Part shown: one piece after another, positions 8,032 to 16,798 of the stretch
Position numbering within the stretch: the first letter of the stretch is position 1
How the letters are laid out: every line of letters starts with the position of its first letter
NCBI RefSeq assembly: GCF_030406405.1
Contig: NZ_JAUEPL010000035.1
Coordinates: forward strand, 1-64,000
DNA from: Streptomyces ficellus
GTDB lineage: Bacteria; Actinomycetota; Actinomycetes; Streptomycetales; Streptomycetaceae
Reading direction: 5' to 3'
DNA length: 64,000 bases
Made by a program: the position numbers and the translations under genes
The notes under the pieces: model-generated
What the model was told of the DNA's origin: nothing
Database searches by the model: none
What the model saw: the letters and a program-made list of their open reading frames with translations, nothing else

Positions 8032-9167
8032 AGAAACCCCGGGTGACGCGCCGGCTGGTGGCCTCGGTCGTCGCGCTCGCGGTCGTCGCCGCGGGCGCCG
8101 TGGCGCTGTGGCCGCAGTCCGACCCGGTCCGCGTCACGGCGTACTTCCCCCGGACGGTGGGCATCTACCCCGGCTCCGACGTACGGGTGCTGGGCGTACG
8201 GATCGGGGAGGTCGAGGAGATCACCCCGCAGGGCGAGCGCGTGCGCGTGGTTCTGCGGTACGACGCCGAGCGGAAGGTTCCCGCCCAGGCCAATGCGGCG
8301 ATCATCAACTCGTCGGTCGTCAGCGACCGTTACGTACAGCTGCTGCCGGTCTACCGGGGCGGCCCGGCGATGCGCGACGGGGACGTCATCCCCGAGCGGC
8401 GCACGGCCGTGCCCGTCGAGCTGGACCGCGTCTTCGACAGCCTGCACACGACGGCCGAGGCGCTGGGCCCGCGCGGTGCCAACAAGGACGGCTCGCTGTC
8501 CCGGCTGCTGGGCGTGAGCGCGGACAACCTGGAAGGGCAGGGCGCGCAGCTGCACCAGACGGTCGAGGACCTGTCGCTGGCCGTGACGACGCTGTCCGAC
8601 GGCCGCCAGGACCTGTTCTCCACCGTGCGTAACCTCCAGGTGTTCACGGCGGCGCTGGCCGCCGACGACAAGAGCGTCCGGTCCTTCAACGACAGCCTGG
8701 CGAAGGTGGCCGGCCAGCTCGCCGGGGAACGCAAGGACCTCGCGGCGGCGCTGCGGCACCTGGGCGTGGCACTGGCCGATGTGTCGGAGTTCGTACGGAA
8801 GAACAAGAAGTCCCTGACGTCGAACGTCGAGGGGCTGAGCAAGGTCACCAAGGTGCTGGTGACCCAGCGCGCCGCGCTGGCGGAGGTGCTGGAGGTGGCG
8901 CCGACCGGGCTGTCGAACCTCCAGAACGCCTACAACCCGTCCTCGGGGACGCTCGACACCCGCAACAACCCCGACCACGCGCAGGACCCCGCCTCGCTGC
9001 TGTGCTCACTGCTCAGTACGACGGGCGAGGCGAAGGCCGCGGACTGCGAGGAGCTGAGGAAACTGTTCGACTCCCTGCCGAAGCTGGGCGCGCCCGGGGC
9101 GGCGCCGGTCGCCGGGACCGGGCCGGTCGACCGGACGCTGGGCGGAATCCTGGAGGCGGACGCATGA
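8028..9167 (+). CDS. MCE family protein, position 4 (MceD-like)
   Basis: A 379-residue Mce protein beginning MKKPRVTRRLVASVVALAVV with an anchor helix. The MCE domain is VTAYFPRTVGIYPGSDVRVLGVRIGEVEEI to IINSSVVSDRYVQLLPVY. The YFPRTVGIYPGSDVRVLGVRIG block is typical of the MceD position. A helical needle region follows, and the C-terminus carries two Cys close together (SLLCSLL...AADCEEL) that could form a disulfide outside the cell. It overlaps the neighbouring genes by 4 bp on each side. Confidence 0.9.
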   Translation: MKKPRVTRRLVASVVALAVVAAGAVALWPQSDPVRVTAYFPRTVGIYPGSDVRVLGVRIGEVEEITPQGERVRVVLRYDAERKVPAQANAAIINSSVVSDRYVQLLPVYRGGPAMRDGDVIPERRTAVPVELDRVFDSLHTTAEALGPRGANKDGSLSRLLGVSADNLEGQGAQLHQTVEDLSLAVTTLSDGRQDLFSTVRNLQVFTAALAADDKSVRSFNDSLAKVAGQLAGERKDLAAALRHLGVALADVSEFVRKNKKSLTSNVEGLSKVTKVLVTQRAALAEVLEVAPTGLSNLQNAYNPSSGTLDTRNNPDHAQDPASLLCSLLSTTGEAKAADCEELRKLFDSLPKLGAPGAAPVAGTGPVDRTLGGILEADA

Positions 9168-10474
9168 GCGGGCCACGTACGCGTGTGGTGGTGGTGTGGG
9201 CGGCCGCCGGTTCGCTGCTGCTCTCGGGCTGCGGCTTCAACGGGCTGTACGACGTCCAGCTGCCGGGCGGCGCGGCCGCGGACCGCGACGCCTACCGGGT
9301 GACGGTCGACTTCCGGGACGTCCTGGACCTGGTACCGCAGTCCGCGGTGAAGGTGAACAACGTGACCGTGGGCTCGGTCGAGAAGGTGGAGCTGAACGGC
9401 TGGCACGCCCGGGTGCGGCTGCGGATCGACGACTCGGTGAAGCTGCCGGGCAACGCGATCGCCGAGCTGCGCCAGACCAGCATGCTCGGCGAGAAGTACG
9501 TGGCCCTGTCGGCGCCCGTGGACGTGGCGCCGGCCGGGCGGCTGAAGGACGGGGCGCGCATCCCGCTGGCGCGCTCCGGCCGCAACCCGGAGATCGAGGA
9601 GGTGCTGTCCGCGCTGTCCGCGTTGCTCAACGGCGGCGGGGTCGCCCAGCTCAAGACCATCACCACGGAGCTCAACAAGGCCCTGGAGGGCCGGGAGAAC
9701 CGCGTGAAGTCGCTGCTGGGCGAGCTGGACACCTTCATCGGCGGACTGGACACCCAGCGCGCGGAGATCGTCCGCGCCCTCAACGGCATCGACCGGCTGT
9801 CCAAGCGGCTCGCGGCGGAGAAGAAGACGATCGCCACGGCCGTCGACACCGTGCCGCCCGCCCTGAAGGTGCTGGCCGACCAGCGGCGCAAGCTGACGGC
9901 GATGCTCACGTCCCTGTCGGCGCTCGGTACGAGCGGTACGAAAGTGATCAACGCCTCGCGTGACGACGTGGTCGCCAATCTGCGTAGCCTGCGGCCGATC
10001 CTGGAGCAGCTGAACAAGGCGGGCGACGATCTGCCCAACGCCCTGGAGCTGATGACGACGTATCCGTTCCCGCGCAACGTGGTGGGCGCGATCAAGGGCG
10101 ACTACGTCAATCTGAAGATCACCGCCGATCTGGATCTGGCGAGCATCTACGGCAACCTCCGCGACGAGCCGGCCAAGCCCGGCGAACCGGGCCTCCCCGG
10201 CGTGCCGGAACTCCCCGGCACACCAGGGCTCCCGGACACGCCCAAGCTGCCCGACGTTCCCGGCGTACCGACCGTGCCCAAGCCGCCCGCGCTGCCGGAG
10301 GCGCCGGGCGCACCGGCACCGGCGCCTCCCCCGCCGGGCTCCTCGGGCGGCAGCGGTCCGCTCTGCCCGCCGGTGTGCACCGTCGCCCACACCTCCGCCG
10401 GGGGCGGTGACGGCCTCCCGCCCGGGGTCGACCTCTCCCTCGCGGAGCTGATGCTGAAGGGGATGCTGCTGTGA
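9164..10474 (+). CDS. MCE family lipoprotein, position 5 (MceE-like)
   Basis: A 436-residue Mce protein with a lipoprotein signal: MSGPRTRV, then VVVWAAAGSLLLSGCG, giving a lipobox LLSGC with the lipidated Cys near residue 24. The MCE domain is YRVTVDFRDVLDLVPQSAVKVNNVTVGSVEKV to LRQTSMLGEKYVALSAP. About 60 Pro-rich residues near the C-terminus repeat PGLPGVPELPGTPGLPDTPK-like units, then a short Cys pair follows (PLCPPVCTV). The fifth Mce protein is the lipoprotein in most actinobacterial operons, which matches. The Pro-rich repeats resemble those in the sigma factor at 991-2073. Confidence 0.92.
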   Translation: MSGPRTRVVVVWAAAGSLLLSGCGFNGLYDVQLPGGAAADRDAYRVTVDFRDVLDLVPQSAVKVNNVTVGSVEKVELNGWHARVRLRIDDSVKLPGNAIAELRQTSMLGEKYVALSAPVDVAPAGRLKDGARIPLARSGRNPEIEEVLSALSALLNGGGVAQLKTITTELNKALEGRENRVKSLLGELDTFIGGLDTQRAEIVRALNGIDRLSKRLAAEKKTIATAVDTVPPALKVLADQRRKLTAMLTSLSALGTSGTKVINASRDDVVANLRSLRPILEQLNKAGDDLPNALELMTTYPFPRNVVGAIKGDYVNLKITADLDLASIYGNLRDEPAKPGEPGLPGVPELPGTPGLPDTPKLPDVPGVPTVPKPPALPEAPGAPAPAPPPPGSSGGSGPLCPPVCTVAHTSAGGGDGLPPGVDLSLAELMLKGMLL

Positions 10475-11754
10475 TCACCCGTACGGTCAAGGCGCAGCTG
10501 CTCGCCTTCGCCACCGTGACCGCCGTGGGCGTGTCCTACGTCGGCGTCCAGTACACGGGCCTGGCCGATCTCCTCCTGGACCGCGGCTACACCGTGAACG
10601 CCGACTTCGCCGACTCCGGGGGCGTCTTCCAGGGCGCCGAGGTCACCTACCGCGGGGTGCCGGTGGGCCGGGTCGGTGAGCTGCGGCTGTCCGGCGGCGA
10701 GGGGGTGAGGGTGGTCCTGGACATCGAGGACGGGGAGCGCATCCCGGCGGACACGCTGGCGGTGGTGGCGAACCGGTCGGCGGTCGGTGAGCAGTATGTC
10801 GATCTCCAGCCGCGCGGCTCCGGTGGACCGTATCTGCGGGACGGCAGCACCATCGCCCGTAGCGACACCCGGGTGCCGCTGCCGGCCACGGACCTGATCC
10901 TCAGCCTGGACCGGCTGGTCAACTCCGTCGGCAAGGACGACCTGCGCATCACGGTCGACGAGCTGGGCAAGGCCTTCGCCGGCACGGGCCCGGAGCTGAG
11001 CCGGCTGGTGGACTCGGGCAACGCCCTGGTGGAGTCGGCGTCCGAGTCGCTGCCGCAGACGATCTCGCTGATCGAGGACTCGCGGACGGTCCTGAAGACC
11101 CAGGCCGACAAGGGCTCGGCCATCGCGTCGTTCTCCAAGGACCTGGCGGCCCTCACCGCCGAGCTGAAGTCCAGTGACGGTGACCTCCGCAGGCTGATCG
11201 GCGCCGGGGCGCCCGCCGCGCAGGAGGTGAACTCGCTGCTGACCTCCACCCGGCCCCATGTGCCGGTGCTCCTGGGCAATCTGATCAGCGGCGGCCAGGT
11301 CACGGTGGCCCGGCTGCCGGGGGTCGAACAGGCACTGGTCACCTTCCCGGTGGTGGTGGCGGGCAGCTACACCGTGATCCCCGGCGACGGCACCACCCAC
11401 TTCGGGCTGGTCGCGGAGGCCGACAAGCCGCCGGCGTGCCGGCAGGGGTACGGGACGCAGCGCCGCGACCCGGCGGACACCAGCGAGCGGCCGGCCAACA
11501 CCGCCGCGCGCTGCACCGCCCCGCGCGGCGGCCCCACCTCCGTACGCGGCGCGCAGAACGCCCCCGGCCCGTCCGGCCGTTCCGGGGGCGGCGGCACGGC
11601 GGACGCGGCCGCGTTCGTCACCCCGTACGACCCGGAGACCGGCACGGCGGCCGGGCCGGGCGGAGCGCTCGTCGAGATCGGCTCGACGGGCGGCGAACAG
11701 AGTGTGTTCGGAAAGGACTCGTGGCAATGGCTGCTCGTCGGACCGATGGCATGA
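10471..11754 (+). CDS. MCE family protein, position 6 (MceF-like)
   Basis: A 427-residue Mce protein starting with GTG in a GTGA overlap. The anchor segment is QLLAFATVTAVGVSYVGVQY. The MCE domain starts YTVNADFADSGGVFQGAEVTYRGVPVGRVGEL and continues to ANRSAVGEQYVDLQP, the form usual for MceF. A long helical region follows, then a conserved block (PVVVAGSYTVIPGDGTTHFGLV) and a Gly/Pro-rich C-terminus. It completes the six-subunit set, and its stop overlaps the start of the first Mce-associated gene by 4 bp. Confidence 0.9.
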   Translation: MITRTVKAQLLAFATVTAVGVSYVGVQYTGLADLLLDRGYTVNADFADSGGVFQGAEVTYRGVPVGRVGELRLSGGEGVRVVLDIEDGERIPADTLAVVANRSAVGEQYVDLQPRGSGGPYLRDGSTIARSDTRVPLPATDLILSLDRLVNSVGKDDLRITVDELGKAFAGTGPELSRLVDSGNALVESASESLPQTISLIEDSRTVLKTQADKGSAIASFSKDLAALTAELKSSDGDLRRLIGAGAPAAQEVNSLLTSTRPHVPVLLGNLISGGQVTVARLPGVEQALVTFPVVVAGSYTVIPGDGTTHFGLVAEADKPPACRQGYGTQRRDPADTSERPANTAARCTAPRGGPTSVRGAQNAPGPSGRSGGGGTADAAAFVTPYDPETGTAAGPGGALVEIGSTGGEQSVFGKDSWQWLLVGPMA

Positions 11755-12314
11755 GTGCCGACAGGAGAAGGGGTGCGCTCATGCCCGTGATACGGCCGTT
11801 GCGCCGGCTCGGCGCCGGGCTGGTGCGAGCCGCCAGGCGGGGCAGGGCGCTGCCCGCGACGCTCGCGGTGGCGACCGTCGTGGTGACGGCGCTGTCCGGC
11901 TGGCTGAGCGTCGAGGTGTACCGGCAGCGGGCCGAGGAGCAGCGGCGCCAGGACATCCTGGCGGCGGCCCGGCAGTCGGCGCTCAACTTCACCTCGCTCG
12001 ACTACCGGCATTACGAGCGGGACAGCGCGAACGTGCTGAAGGGCGCCACCGGCGACTTCAAGGAGCAGTTCTCGGCGCAGACCGCGGAGCTGACGAAGCT
12101 GGTGGCCGCGAACAAGTCCGTCTCCGAGGGCCAGGTGCTGGAGGCGGGGATCACCCGCGCCGACGAGCGGTCGGCGCGGGTCCTGGTGGTCGCCGACAGC
12201 AAGGTCACCAACACCGCCGCCCCGCAGGGGCAGGCCCGTACCTACCGGCTTCAGCTCGATCTCGTACGCGAGGAAGGCCGCTGGCTGACGTCCAACGTCG
12301 AGTTCGTCGGCTGA
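11751..12314 (+). CDS. Mce-associated membrane protein 1
   Basis: A 187-residue protein with a basic cytosolic N-terminus, one helix (LPATLAVATVVVTALSGWLSVEVY) and an extracytoplasmic domain. The segment ending SALNFTSLDYRHYERDSANV and the phrase GATGDFKEQFSAQ match the Mce-associated membrane protein (Mas/MAM) family. Members support Mce complex stability in mycobacteria; no catalytic residues are known. Start ATG 11751 overlaps the mceF stop. Short direct repeats of TCGGCTG follow the gene at about 12306-12336, before the next ribosome binding site. Confidence 0.82.
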   Translation: MSADRRRGALMPVIRPLRRLGAGLVRAARRGRALPATLAVATVVVTALSGWLSVEVYRQRAEEQRRQDILAAARQSALNFTSLDYRHYERDSANVLKGATGDFKEQFSAQTAELTKLVAANKSVSEGQVLEAGITRADERSARVLVVADSKVTNTAAPQGQARTYRLQLDLVREEGRWLTSNVEFVG

Positions 12315-12352
12315 ATCGTCGGCTGGCTCGTCGGCTGATAAGGAGAAACGCT

Positions 12353-13210
12353 GTGCCGAACACGAGTACCCGGGGCCGCGGCGCCGGCTCACCCGCCCGC
12401 CGCTCCCTGACCGCCGCGGCCCGCGCGGCCGCCAAGCGCTCCGAGCGCGGCGCCGACGTGGTGGCGGGGCGCACCCTGCGCGCGGAGGAGCCGGCGCCCC
12501 GCACGAAGGCGGCGGAGCCGGACTGGGAGGCGCCGGACTGGGAGGACCCGGACGGTGCGGCGCCCGGCTCGCGGAACCCGGCCACCGACGCCGACGGCCC
12601 GCGCGACCCCGCCGACGGTGATTCCGGCGCCGACGGGGCTGCCGGAGCCACCGACGACTCCGGCGCCGCCGCGCGGGAAACTGCCGGCTCCGGGCCGTCA
12701 CGCTCGCGCCGCCGTGTGGTGCTGAGCGCCGTGCTGGCCCTCGTGGCGGTGCTGGGGCTAGTCGCGGTCGTGGTGCTGGCACAGCAGTACCGGGACGGGC
12801 GCGCCGCCGACCGGGCACGGGCGCAGGCGGCCGAGGCCGCCCGGAAGGCGGCGCCGGTGGTCCTGTCGTACGACTACCGGCGTCTGGACCGGGATTTCGC
12901 GGCGGCGCGGGCGCATCTGACGGGGTCGTTCCGGGACGAGTACCGCAGGACGACCACGAGCGTGGTGGCGCCGACCGCCCGTAAGTACCAGGGCGTGGTC
13001 AAGGCGACGGTGGTGAAGCCGCCGGGCGGCGGCGATCCGGCGGTCTCGGTGGTGTCGGCCTCGCCGAACCGGGCCGTCGTGCTGCTCTTCGTCAATCAGG
13101 TCACCACCAGCACCCAGGTCTCGGGCCCGCGCGTCGACCTGAACCGGGTGCGCATGACCCTGACGCTCACCTCGGACGGCTGGAAAGTGAGCGCCGTCGA
13201 CGCCCTGTAA
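12353..13210 (+). CDS. Mce-associated membrane protein 2
   Basis: A 285-residue protein starting at GTG 12353, 7 bases after AAGGAG. The first ~115 residues are charged and disordered, with repeats such as DWEAPDWEDPDG. One helix follows (VVLSAVLALVAVLGLVAVVVLAQQY, about residues 120-143). The external domain is VLSYDYRRLDRDFAAARAHLTGSFRDEY...VVAPTARKYQGVVKATV, with the LDRDFAAARAHLTGxF block of Mce-associated proteins. It is the last gene of the operon and is followed by a terminator hairpin. Confidence 0.82.
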   Translation: MPNTSTRGRGAGSPARRSLTAAARAAAKRSERGADVVAGRTLRAEEPAPRTKAAEPDWEAPDWEDPDGAAPGSRNPATDADGPRDPADGDSGADGAAGATDDSGAAARETAGSGPSRSRRRVVLSAVLALVAVLGLVAVVVLAQQYRDGRAADRARAQAAEAARKAAPVVLSYDYRRLDRDFAAARAHLTGSFRDEYRRTTTSVVAPTARKYQGVVKATVVKPPGGGDPAVSVVSASPNRAVVLLFVNQVTTSTQVSGPRVDLNRVRMTLTLTSDGWKVSAVDAL

Positions 13211-13250
13211 CGCTGTCACACGCCCCCACAGACCCCATAAGCACCCACAA

Positions 13251-13285
13251 CCGCCTCCCGGGCCCTCCCCCGGGAGGCGCCTTTT
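13251..13285 (+). terminator. Terminator of the Mce operon
   Basis: GC-rich inverted repeat (gcctcccg ... cgggaggc, arms about 13253-13260 and 13271-13278) followed by a run of T (ctttttg). This is a standard intrinsic terminator closing the 11-kb operon before the hyi promoter. Confidence 0.75.
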
Positions 13286-13326
13286 TGTGGGCCGCTCTTG
13301 ACAGCGATCCCCCACTCCAGGCAATC

Positions 13327-13362
13327 TTCCGTTAAGCAGAAACAAACTTCCGCAATACGGAA
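13327..13362 (+). promoter_or_regulatory. Paired 15-bp operator upstream of hyi
   Basis: Two near-palindromes lie just upstream of hyi: TTCCGTTAAGCAGAA (13327-13341) and TTCCGCAATACGGAA (13348-13362). Their starts are 21 bp apart. The proximal one runs into the hyi ribosome binding site (GGAAGGAG). The gcl promoter carries the same two sites in the same order and spacing. In S. coelicolor the IclR-family repressor AllR controls gcl and hyi, so an AllR-type repressor is the likely ligand. That assignment is inferred, not seen. Confidence 0.65.
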
Positions 13363-13377
13363 GGAGCGCCGCCCCTC

Positions 13378-14235
13378 ATGGCCCGCTTCTCAGAAGGCGC
13401 AGTCACGGACCAGCGCTTCAATGTGAACCTGTCGATCCTCTTCACGGAACTCCCGCTCCTGGAGCGCCCCGCGGCCGCCGCCGCGGCGGGCTTCACGGCG
13501 GTCGAGCTGTGGTGGCCCTGGATCGAGACGCCGACGCCCGACCAGAGCGAGCTCGACGCCCTCAAAAAGGCTCTGGACGACGCCGGCACCCAGCTGGTCG
13601 GCCTGAACTTCTACGCCGGACAGCTGCCCGGCCCGGACCGCGGCGCCCTGTCCGTCCCCGGTGAGGAGTCGGACCGCTTCCGCGCCAACATCGACGTGGC
13701 CGCGGACTTCGCCGCCTCCGTCGGCTGCAAGGCGCTCAACGCCCTGTACGGCAACCGCGTCGACGGCGTCGACCCGGCCGCCCAGGACGAGCTCGCGCTG
13801 GAGAACCTGGTCCTGGCCGCCCGCGCGGCGGACCGGATCGGCGCGATCCTGCTGATCGAGGCCCTCAACAAGCCGGAGTCGCCGCGCTACCCGCTGGTGA
13901 GCGCCCCGGCCGCCATCGAGGTCGTCGACAAGGTGAACGCGGCCACGGGTCTGGGCAACGCCAAGTTCCTGCTGGACCTGTACCACCTGTCGATGAACGG
14001 CGAGGACCTGCACGAGGTCATCGACAACTACACCGCCAAGACCGGTCACGTCCAGATCGCCGACAACCCGGGCCGTGGCGCGCCGGGCACCGGCGACCTC
14101 GACCTCGCCGACCTGCTCGACCGCCTGAGGAAGGCCGGTTACGACGGCTGGGTCGGCCTGGAGTACAAGGCCGGCGACCGCCCGAGCGCGGAGAGCTTCG
14201 AGTGGCTCCCCCGGCCGCAGCGCGCGGCCAACTGA
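13378..14235 (+). CDS. hyi: Hydroxypyruvate isomerase
   Basis: A 285-residue TIM-barrel protein of the Hyi family, which interconverts hydroxypyruvate and tartronate semialdehyde in glyoxylate and allantoin breakdown. Seen: FNVNLSILFTELPLLERPAAAAAAGFTAVELWWPW at the N-terminus, LLIEALNKPESPRYPL (metal-binding Glu), FLLDLYHLSMNGEDL and GHVQIADNPGRGAPGTGDL, all typical of the xylose-isomerase-like barrel of Hyi. AAGGAG lies 11 bases before ATG 13378. It is the first gene of a glyoxylate group with glxR (34 bp downstream) and catalase, under the paired operator. Length is normal for the family. Confidence 0.9.
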   Translation: MARFSEGAVTDQRFNVNLSILFTELPLLERPAAAAAAGFTAVELWWPWIETPTPDQSELDALKKALDDAGTQLVGLNFYAGQLPGPDRGALSVPGEESDRFRANIDVAADFAASVGCKALNALYGNRVDGVDPAAQDELALENLVLAARAADRIGAILLIEALNKPESPRYPLVSAPAAIEVVDKVNAATGLGNAKFLLDLYHLSMNGEDLHEVIDNYTAKTGHVQIADNPGRGAPGTGDLDLADLLDRLRKAGYDGWVGLEYKAGDRPSAESFEWLPRPQRAAN

Positions 14236-14269
14236 CTTCACGTACAACAGTTTTGAGAGAGGTACCCTC

Positions 14270-15160
14270 ATGAGCACGCTCCCCAAGGTCGCGTGGATCG
14301 GTCTCGGCATCATGGGCTCGCCCATGTCGGAGAACCTGCTGAAGGCCGGCTACCAGGTCACCGGCTTCACGCTGGAGCAGGACAAGCTGGACCGGCTGGC
14401 CAAGGCCGGCGGCACGGCCGCGAAGTCGATCGCCGAGGCGGTCGCCGACGCGGACGTGATCATCACCATGGTCCCCGCGTCGCCCCAGGTCGAGGCCATT
14501 GCGTACGGCCCCGAGGGCATCCTTGAGAACGCCAAGCGGGACGCACTGCTGATCGACATGTCCTCGATCACCCCGCAGACCTCCGTCGACCTGGCGAAGA
14601 ACGCGAAGGAGAAGGGCATCCGGGTGCTGGACGCCCCGGTGTCCGGTGGCGAGGCCGGTGCGATCGAGGCCGTACTGTCGATCATGGTCGGTGGCGAGCA
14701 GGCCGACTTCGACCAGGCCAAGCCGATCTTCGAGGCGCTGGGCAAGACCATCGTCCTGTGCGGCCCGCACGGCTCCGGCCAGACGGTGAAGGCCGCCAAC
14801 CAGCTGATCGTCGCGGTGAACATCCAGGCGTGCGCCGAGGCCGTGGTCTTCCTGGAGAAGTCCGGCGTGGACCTCAGGGCGGCGCTGGACGTCCTCAACG
14901 GCGGCCTGGCCGGCTCGACCGTGCTGACCCGCAAGAAGGACAACTTCCTCAACCGCGACTTCGCCCCCGGCTTCCGGATCGACCTGCACCACAAGGACAT
15001 GGGCATCGTGACCGACGCCGCCCGCAATGTCGGCGCGGCCCTCCCGGTCGGTGCCGTGGTCGCCCAGCTGGTCGCCTCCCTGCGCGCGCAGGGCGACGGC
15101 GGCCTGGACCACTCGGCGCTGCTGCGCGCCGTCGAGCGCCTCTCCGGCGCGCAGGTCTGA
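14270..15160 (+). CDS. glxR: 2-hydroxy-3-oxopropionate (tartronate semialdehyde) reductase
   Basis: A 296-residue beta-hydroxyacid dehydrogenase that would reduce tartronate semialdehyde to D-glycerate with NAD(P)H. The Rossmann motif is WIGLGIMGSPMSENLLKAGY (from residue 7). DAPVSGGEAGAIEAVLSIMVGG is the substrate-binding block, GSGQTVKAANQLIV carries the catalytic Lys, and the C-terminal part includes GFRIDLHHKDMGIV. An imperfect GAGAGAGG ribosome binding site precedes the start. The gene lies between hyi and the catalase gene. With gcl it forms the glyoxylate-to-glycerate route. Confidence 0.9.
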   Translation: MSTLPKVAWIGLGIMGSPMSENLLKAGYQVTGFTLEQDKLDRLAKAGGTAAKSIAEAVADADVIITMVPASPQVEAIAYGPEGILENAKRDALLIDMSSITPQTSVDLAKNAKEKGIRVLDAPVSGGEAGAIEAVLSIMVGGEQADFDQAKPIFEALGKTIVLCGPHGSGQTVKAANQLIVAVNIQACAEAVVFLEKSGVDLRAALDVLNGGLAGSTVLTRKKDNFLNRDFAPGFRIDLHHKDMGIVTDAARNVGAALPVGAVVAQLVASLRAQGDGGLDHSALLRAVERLSGAQV

Positions 15161-15249
15161 GTCTTCCGACTCCGCCAGACTTCCGGGCGGCGCCGTCGCT
15201 GACACCTGTCCTGTCGCGCCCAGGCGCCGGCGCCGTCCGGAATACCTCT

Positions 15250-15320
15250 CTTCAGTTTCAACAAACTGTTGACGTGAGCTCGGGGGCGTACTTACGCTCC
15301 TCGCACCGCCAGCAGCTCCC
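15250..15320 (+). promoter_or_regulatory. Likely promoter with palindrome upstream of catalase
   Basis: A 16-bp inverted repeat cagtttcaacaaactg runs directly into TTGACG, a good -35 element. A possible -10 (TACTTACGCT-like) lies about 17 bases further on. This suggests that the catalase gene can be transcribed separately from hyi-glxR. The palindrome differs from the hyi/gcl operators, so a second regulator is possible. Confidence 0.4.
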
Positions 15321-15340
15321 GTACGTATCGGAAGGTCACG

Positions 15341-16798
15341 ATGTCGAAGCGCGTGCTTACGACCGAGTCCGGCGCCCCTGTCGCCGACAATCAGAACTCC
15401 GCCACCGCCGGCGTCGGTGGCCCGCTTCTGCTCCAGGACCAGCACCTGCTGGAGAAGCTCGCCCGCTTCAACCGTGAGCGCATCCCGGAGCGCGTGGTGC
15501 ACGCCCGCGGTTCCGGTGCGTACGGCTACTTCGAGGTCACCGACGACGTCACCGCCTACACCAAGGCCAACTTCCTGAACCAGGTCGGCAAGCGCACGGA
15601 CCTGTTCATCCGCTTCTCCACCGTCGCCGACTCGCTGGGCGGCGCGGACGCGGTGCGCGACCCGCGCGGCTTCGCGGTCAAGTTCTACACCGAAGAGGGC
15701 AACTACGACCTCGTCGGCAACAACACCCCGGTGTTCTTCATCAAGGACCCCATCAAGTTCCCCGACTTCATCCACTCCCAGAAGCGTGACCCGTTCACGG
15801 GCAAGCAGGAGCCGGACAACGTCTGGGACTTCTGGGCGCACTCCCCGGAGGCGACGCACCAGATCACCTGGCTGATGGGCGACCGCGGCATCCCCGCCTC
15901 GTACCGCCACATGAACGGCTACGGCTCGCACACCTACCAGTGGACGAACGCCGAGGGCGAGGCCTTCTTCGTCAAGTACCACTTCAAGACGAACCAGGGC
16001 ATCCGCTGCCTGTCGTCCGAGCAGGCCGCCGAGGTGGTCGGCAAGGACGCCAACTCGCACCAGACCGACCTGCTCCAGGCCATCGAGCGGGGTGTGAACC
16101 CGTCCTGGACGCTGTACGTGCAGATCATGCCGGCGGCCGAGGCGGCGAGCTACCGCTTCAACCCGTTCGACCTGACGAAGGTCTGGCCGCACGCCGACTA
16201 CCCGCTCCAGCGCGTCGGCCGCATGGTCCTGGACCGCAACCCGGACAACGTCTTCGCCGAGGTCGAGCAGGCCGCGTTCTCGCCGAACAACTTCGTGCCC
16301 GGCATCGGCCCGTCCCCGGACAAGATGCTCCAGGGCCGCCTCTTCGCCTACGCGGACGCCCACCGCTACCGCCTCGGCGTCAACCACACCCAGCTGCCGG
16401 TGAACGCCCCGAAGGCGACCGTGGCCGACAACTACGGCCGTGACGGCTTCATGGCCACCCGCAACGGCTCGCGCCACGACAAGAACTACGAGCCCAACTC
16501 CTACGCCGGCCCGGCCCAGACCGACCAGCCGCTCTCCGCCCCGCTGGCCGTCCACGGCCACACGGGCACCCACGCGGCCCCGGCGCACGTGAAGGACGAC
16601 GACTTCTTCCAGGCGGGCGAGCTGTACCGGCTGATGTCGGAGGAGGAGAAGTCCCGCCTCGTCGCCAACATCGCGGGCGGCCTGTCCCAGGTGTCCCGCG
16701 AGGACGTCATCGAGAAGAACATCGCGCACTTCCACGCCGCCGACCCGGACTACGGCAAGCGCGTCGAGGAAGCGGTCCGCGCCCTGCGCGAGGACTGA
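15341..16798 (+). CDS. Clade 3 heme catalase
   Basis: A 485-residue monofunctional catalase breaking down hydrogen peroxide in the cytosol. Seen: the distal His block ERVVHARGSGAYGYFEVT, FIRFSTVADSLGGADAVRDPRGFAVKFYTEEGNYDLVGNNTPVFFIKDP, and the proximal heme-Tyr motif RLFAYADAHRYRLG. Its size (below 500 residues) places it among small-subunit clade 3 enzymes. Linkage to the glyoxylate genes is conserved in Streptomyces and makes sense if urate or glycolate oxidation generates peroxide, which is an inference. The likely ribosome binding site is GGAAGG ahead of ATG 15341. Confidence 0.95.
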   Translation: MSKRVLTTESGAPVADNQNSATAGVGGPLLLQDQHLLEKLARFNRERIPERVVHARGSGAYGYFEVTDDVTAYTKANFLNQVGKRTDLFIRFSTVADSLGGADAVRDPRGFAVKFYTEEGNYDLVGNNTPVFFIKDPIKFPDFIHSQKRDPFTGKQEPDNVWDFWAHSPEATHQITWLMGDRGIPASYRHMNGYGSHTYQWTNAEGEAFFVKYHFKTNQGIRCLSSEQAAEVVGKDANSHQTDLLQAIERGVNPSWTLYVQIMPAAEAASYRFNPFDLTKVWPHADYPLQRVGRMVLDRNPDNVFAEVEQAAFSPNNFVPGIGPSPDKMLQGRLFAYADAHRYRLGVNHTQLPVNAPKATVADNYGRDGFMATRNGSRHDKNYEPNSYAGPAQTDQPLSAPLAVHGHTGTHAAPAHVKDDDFFQAGELYRLMSEEEKSRLVANIAGGLSQVSREDVIEKNIAHFHAADPDYGKRVEEAVRALRED

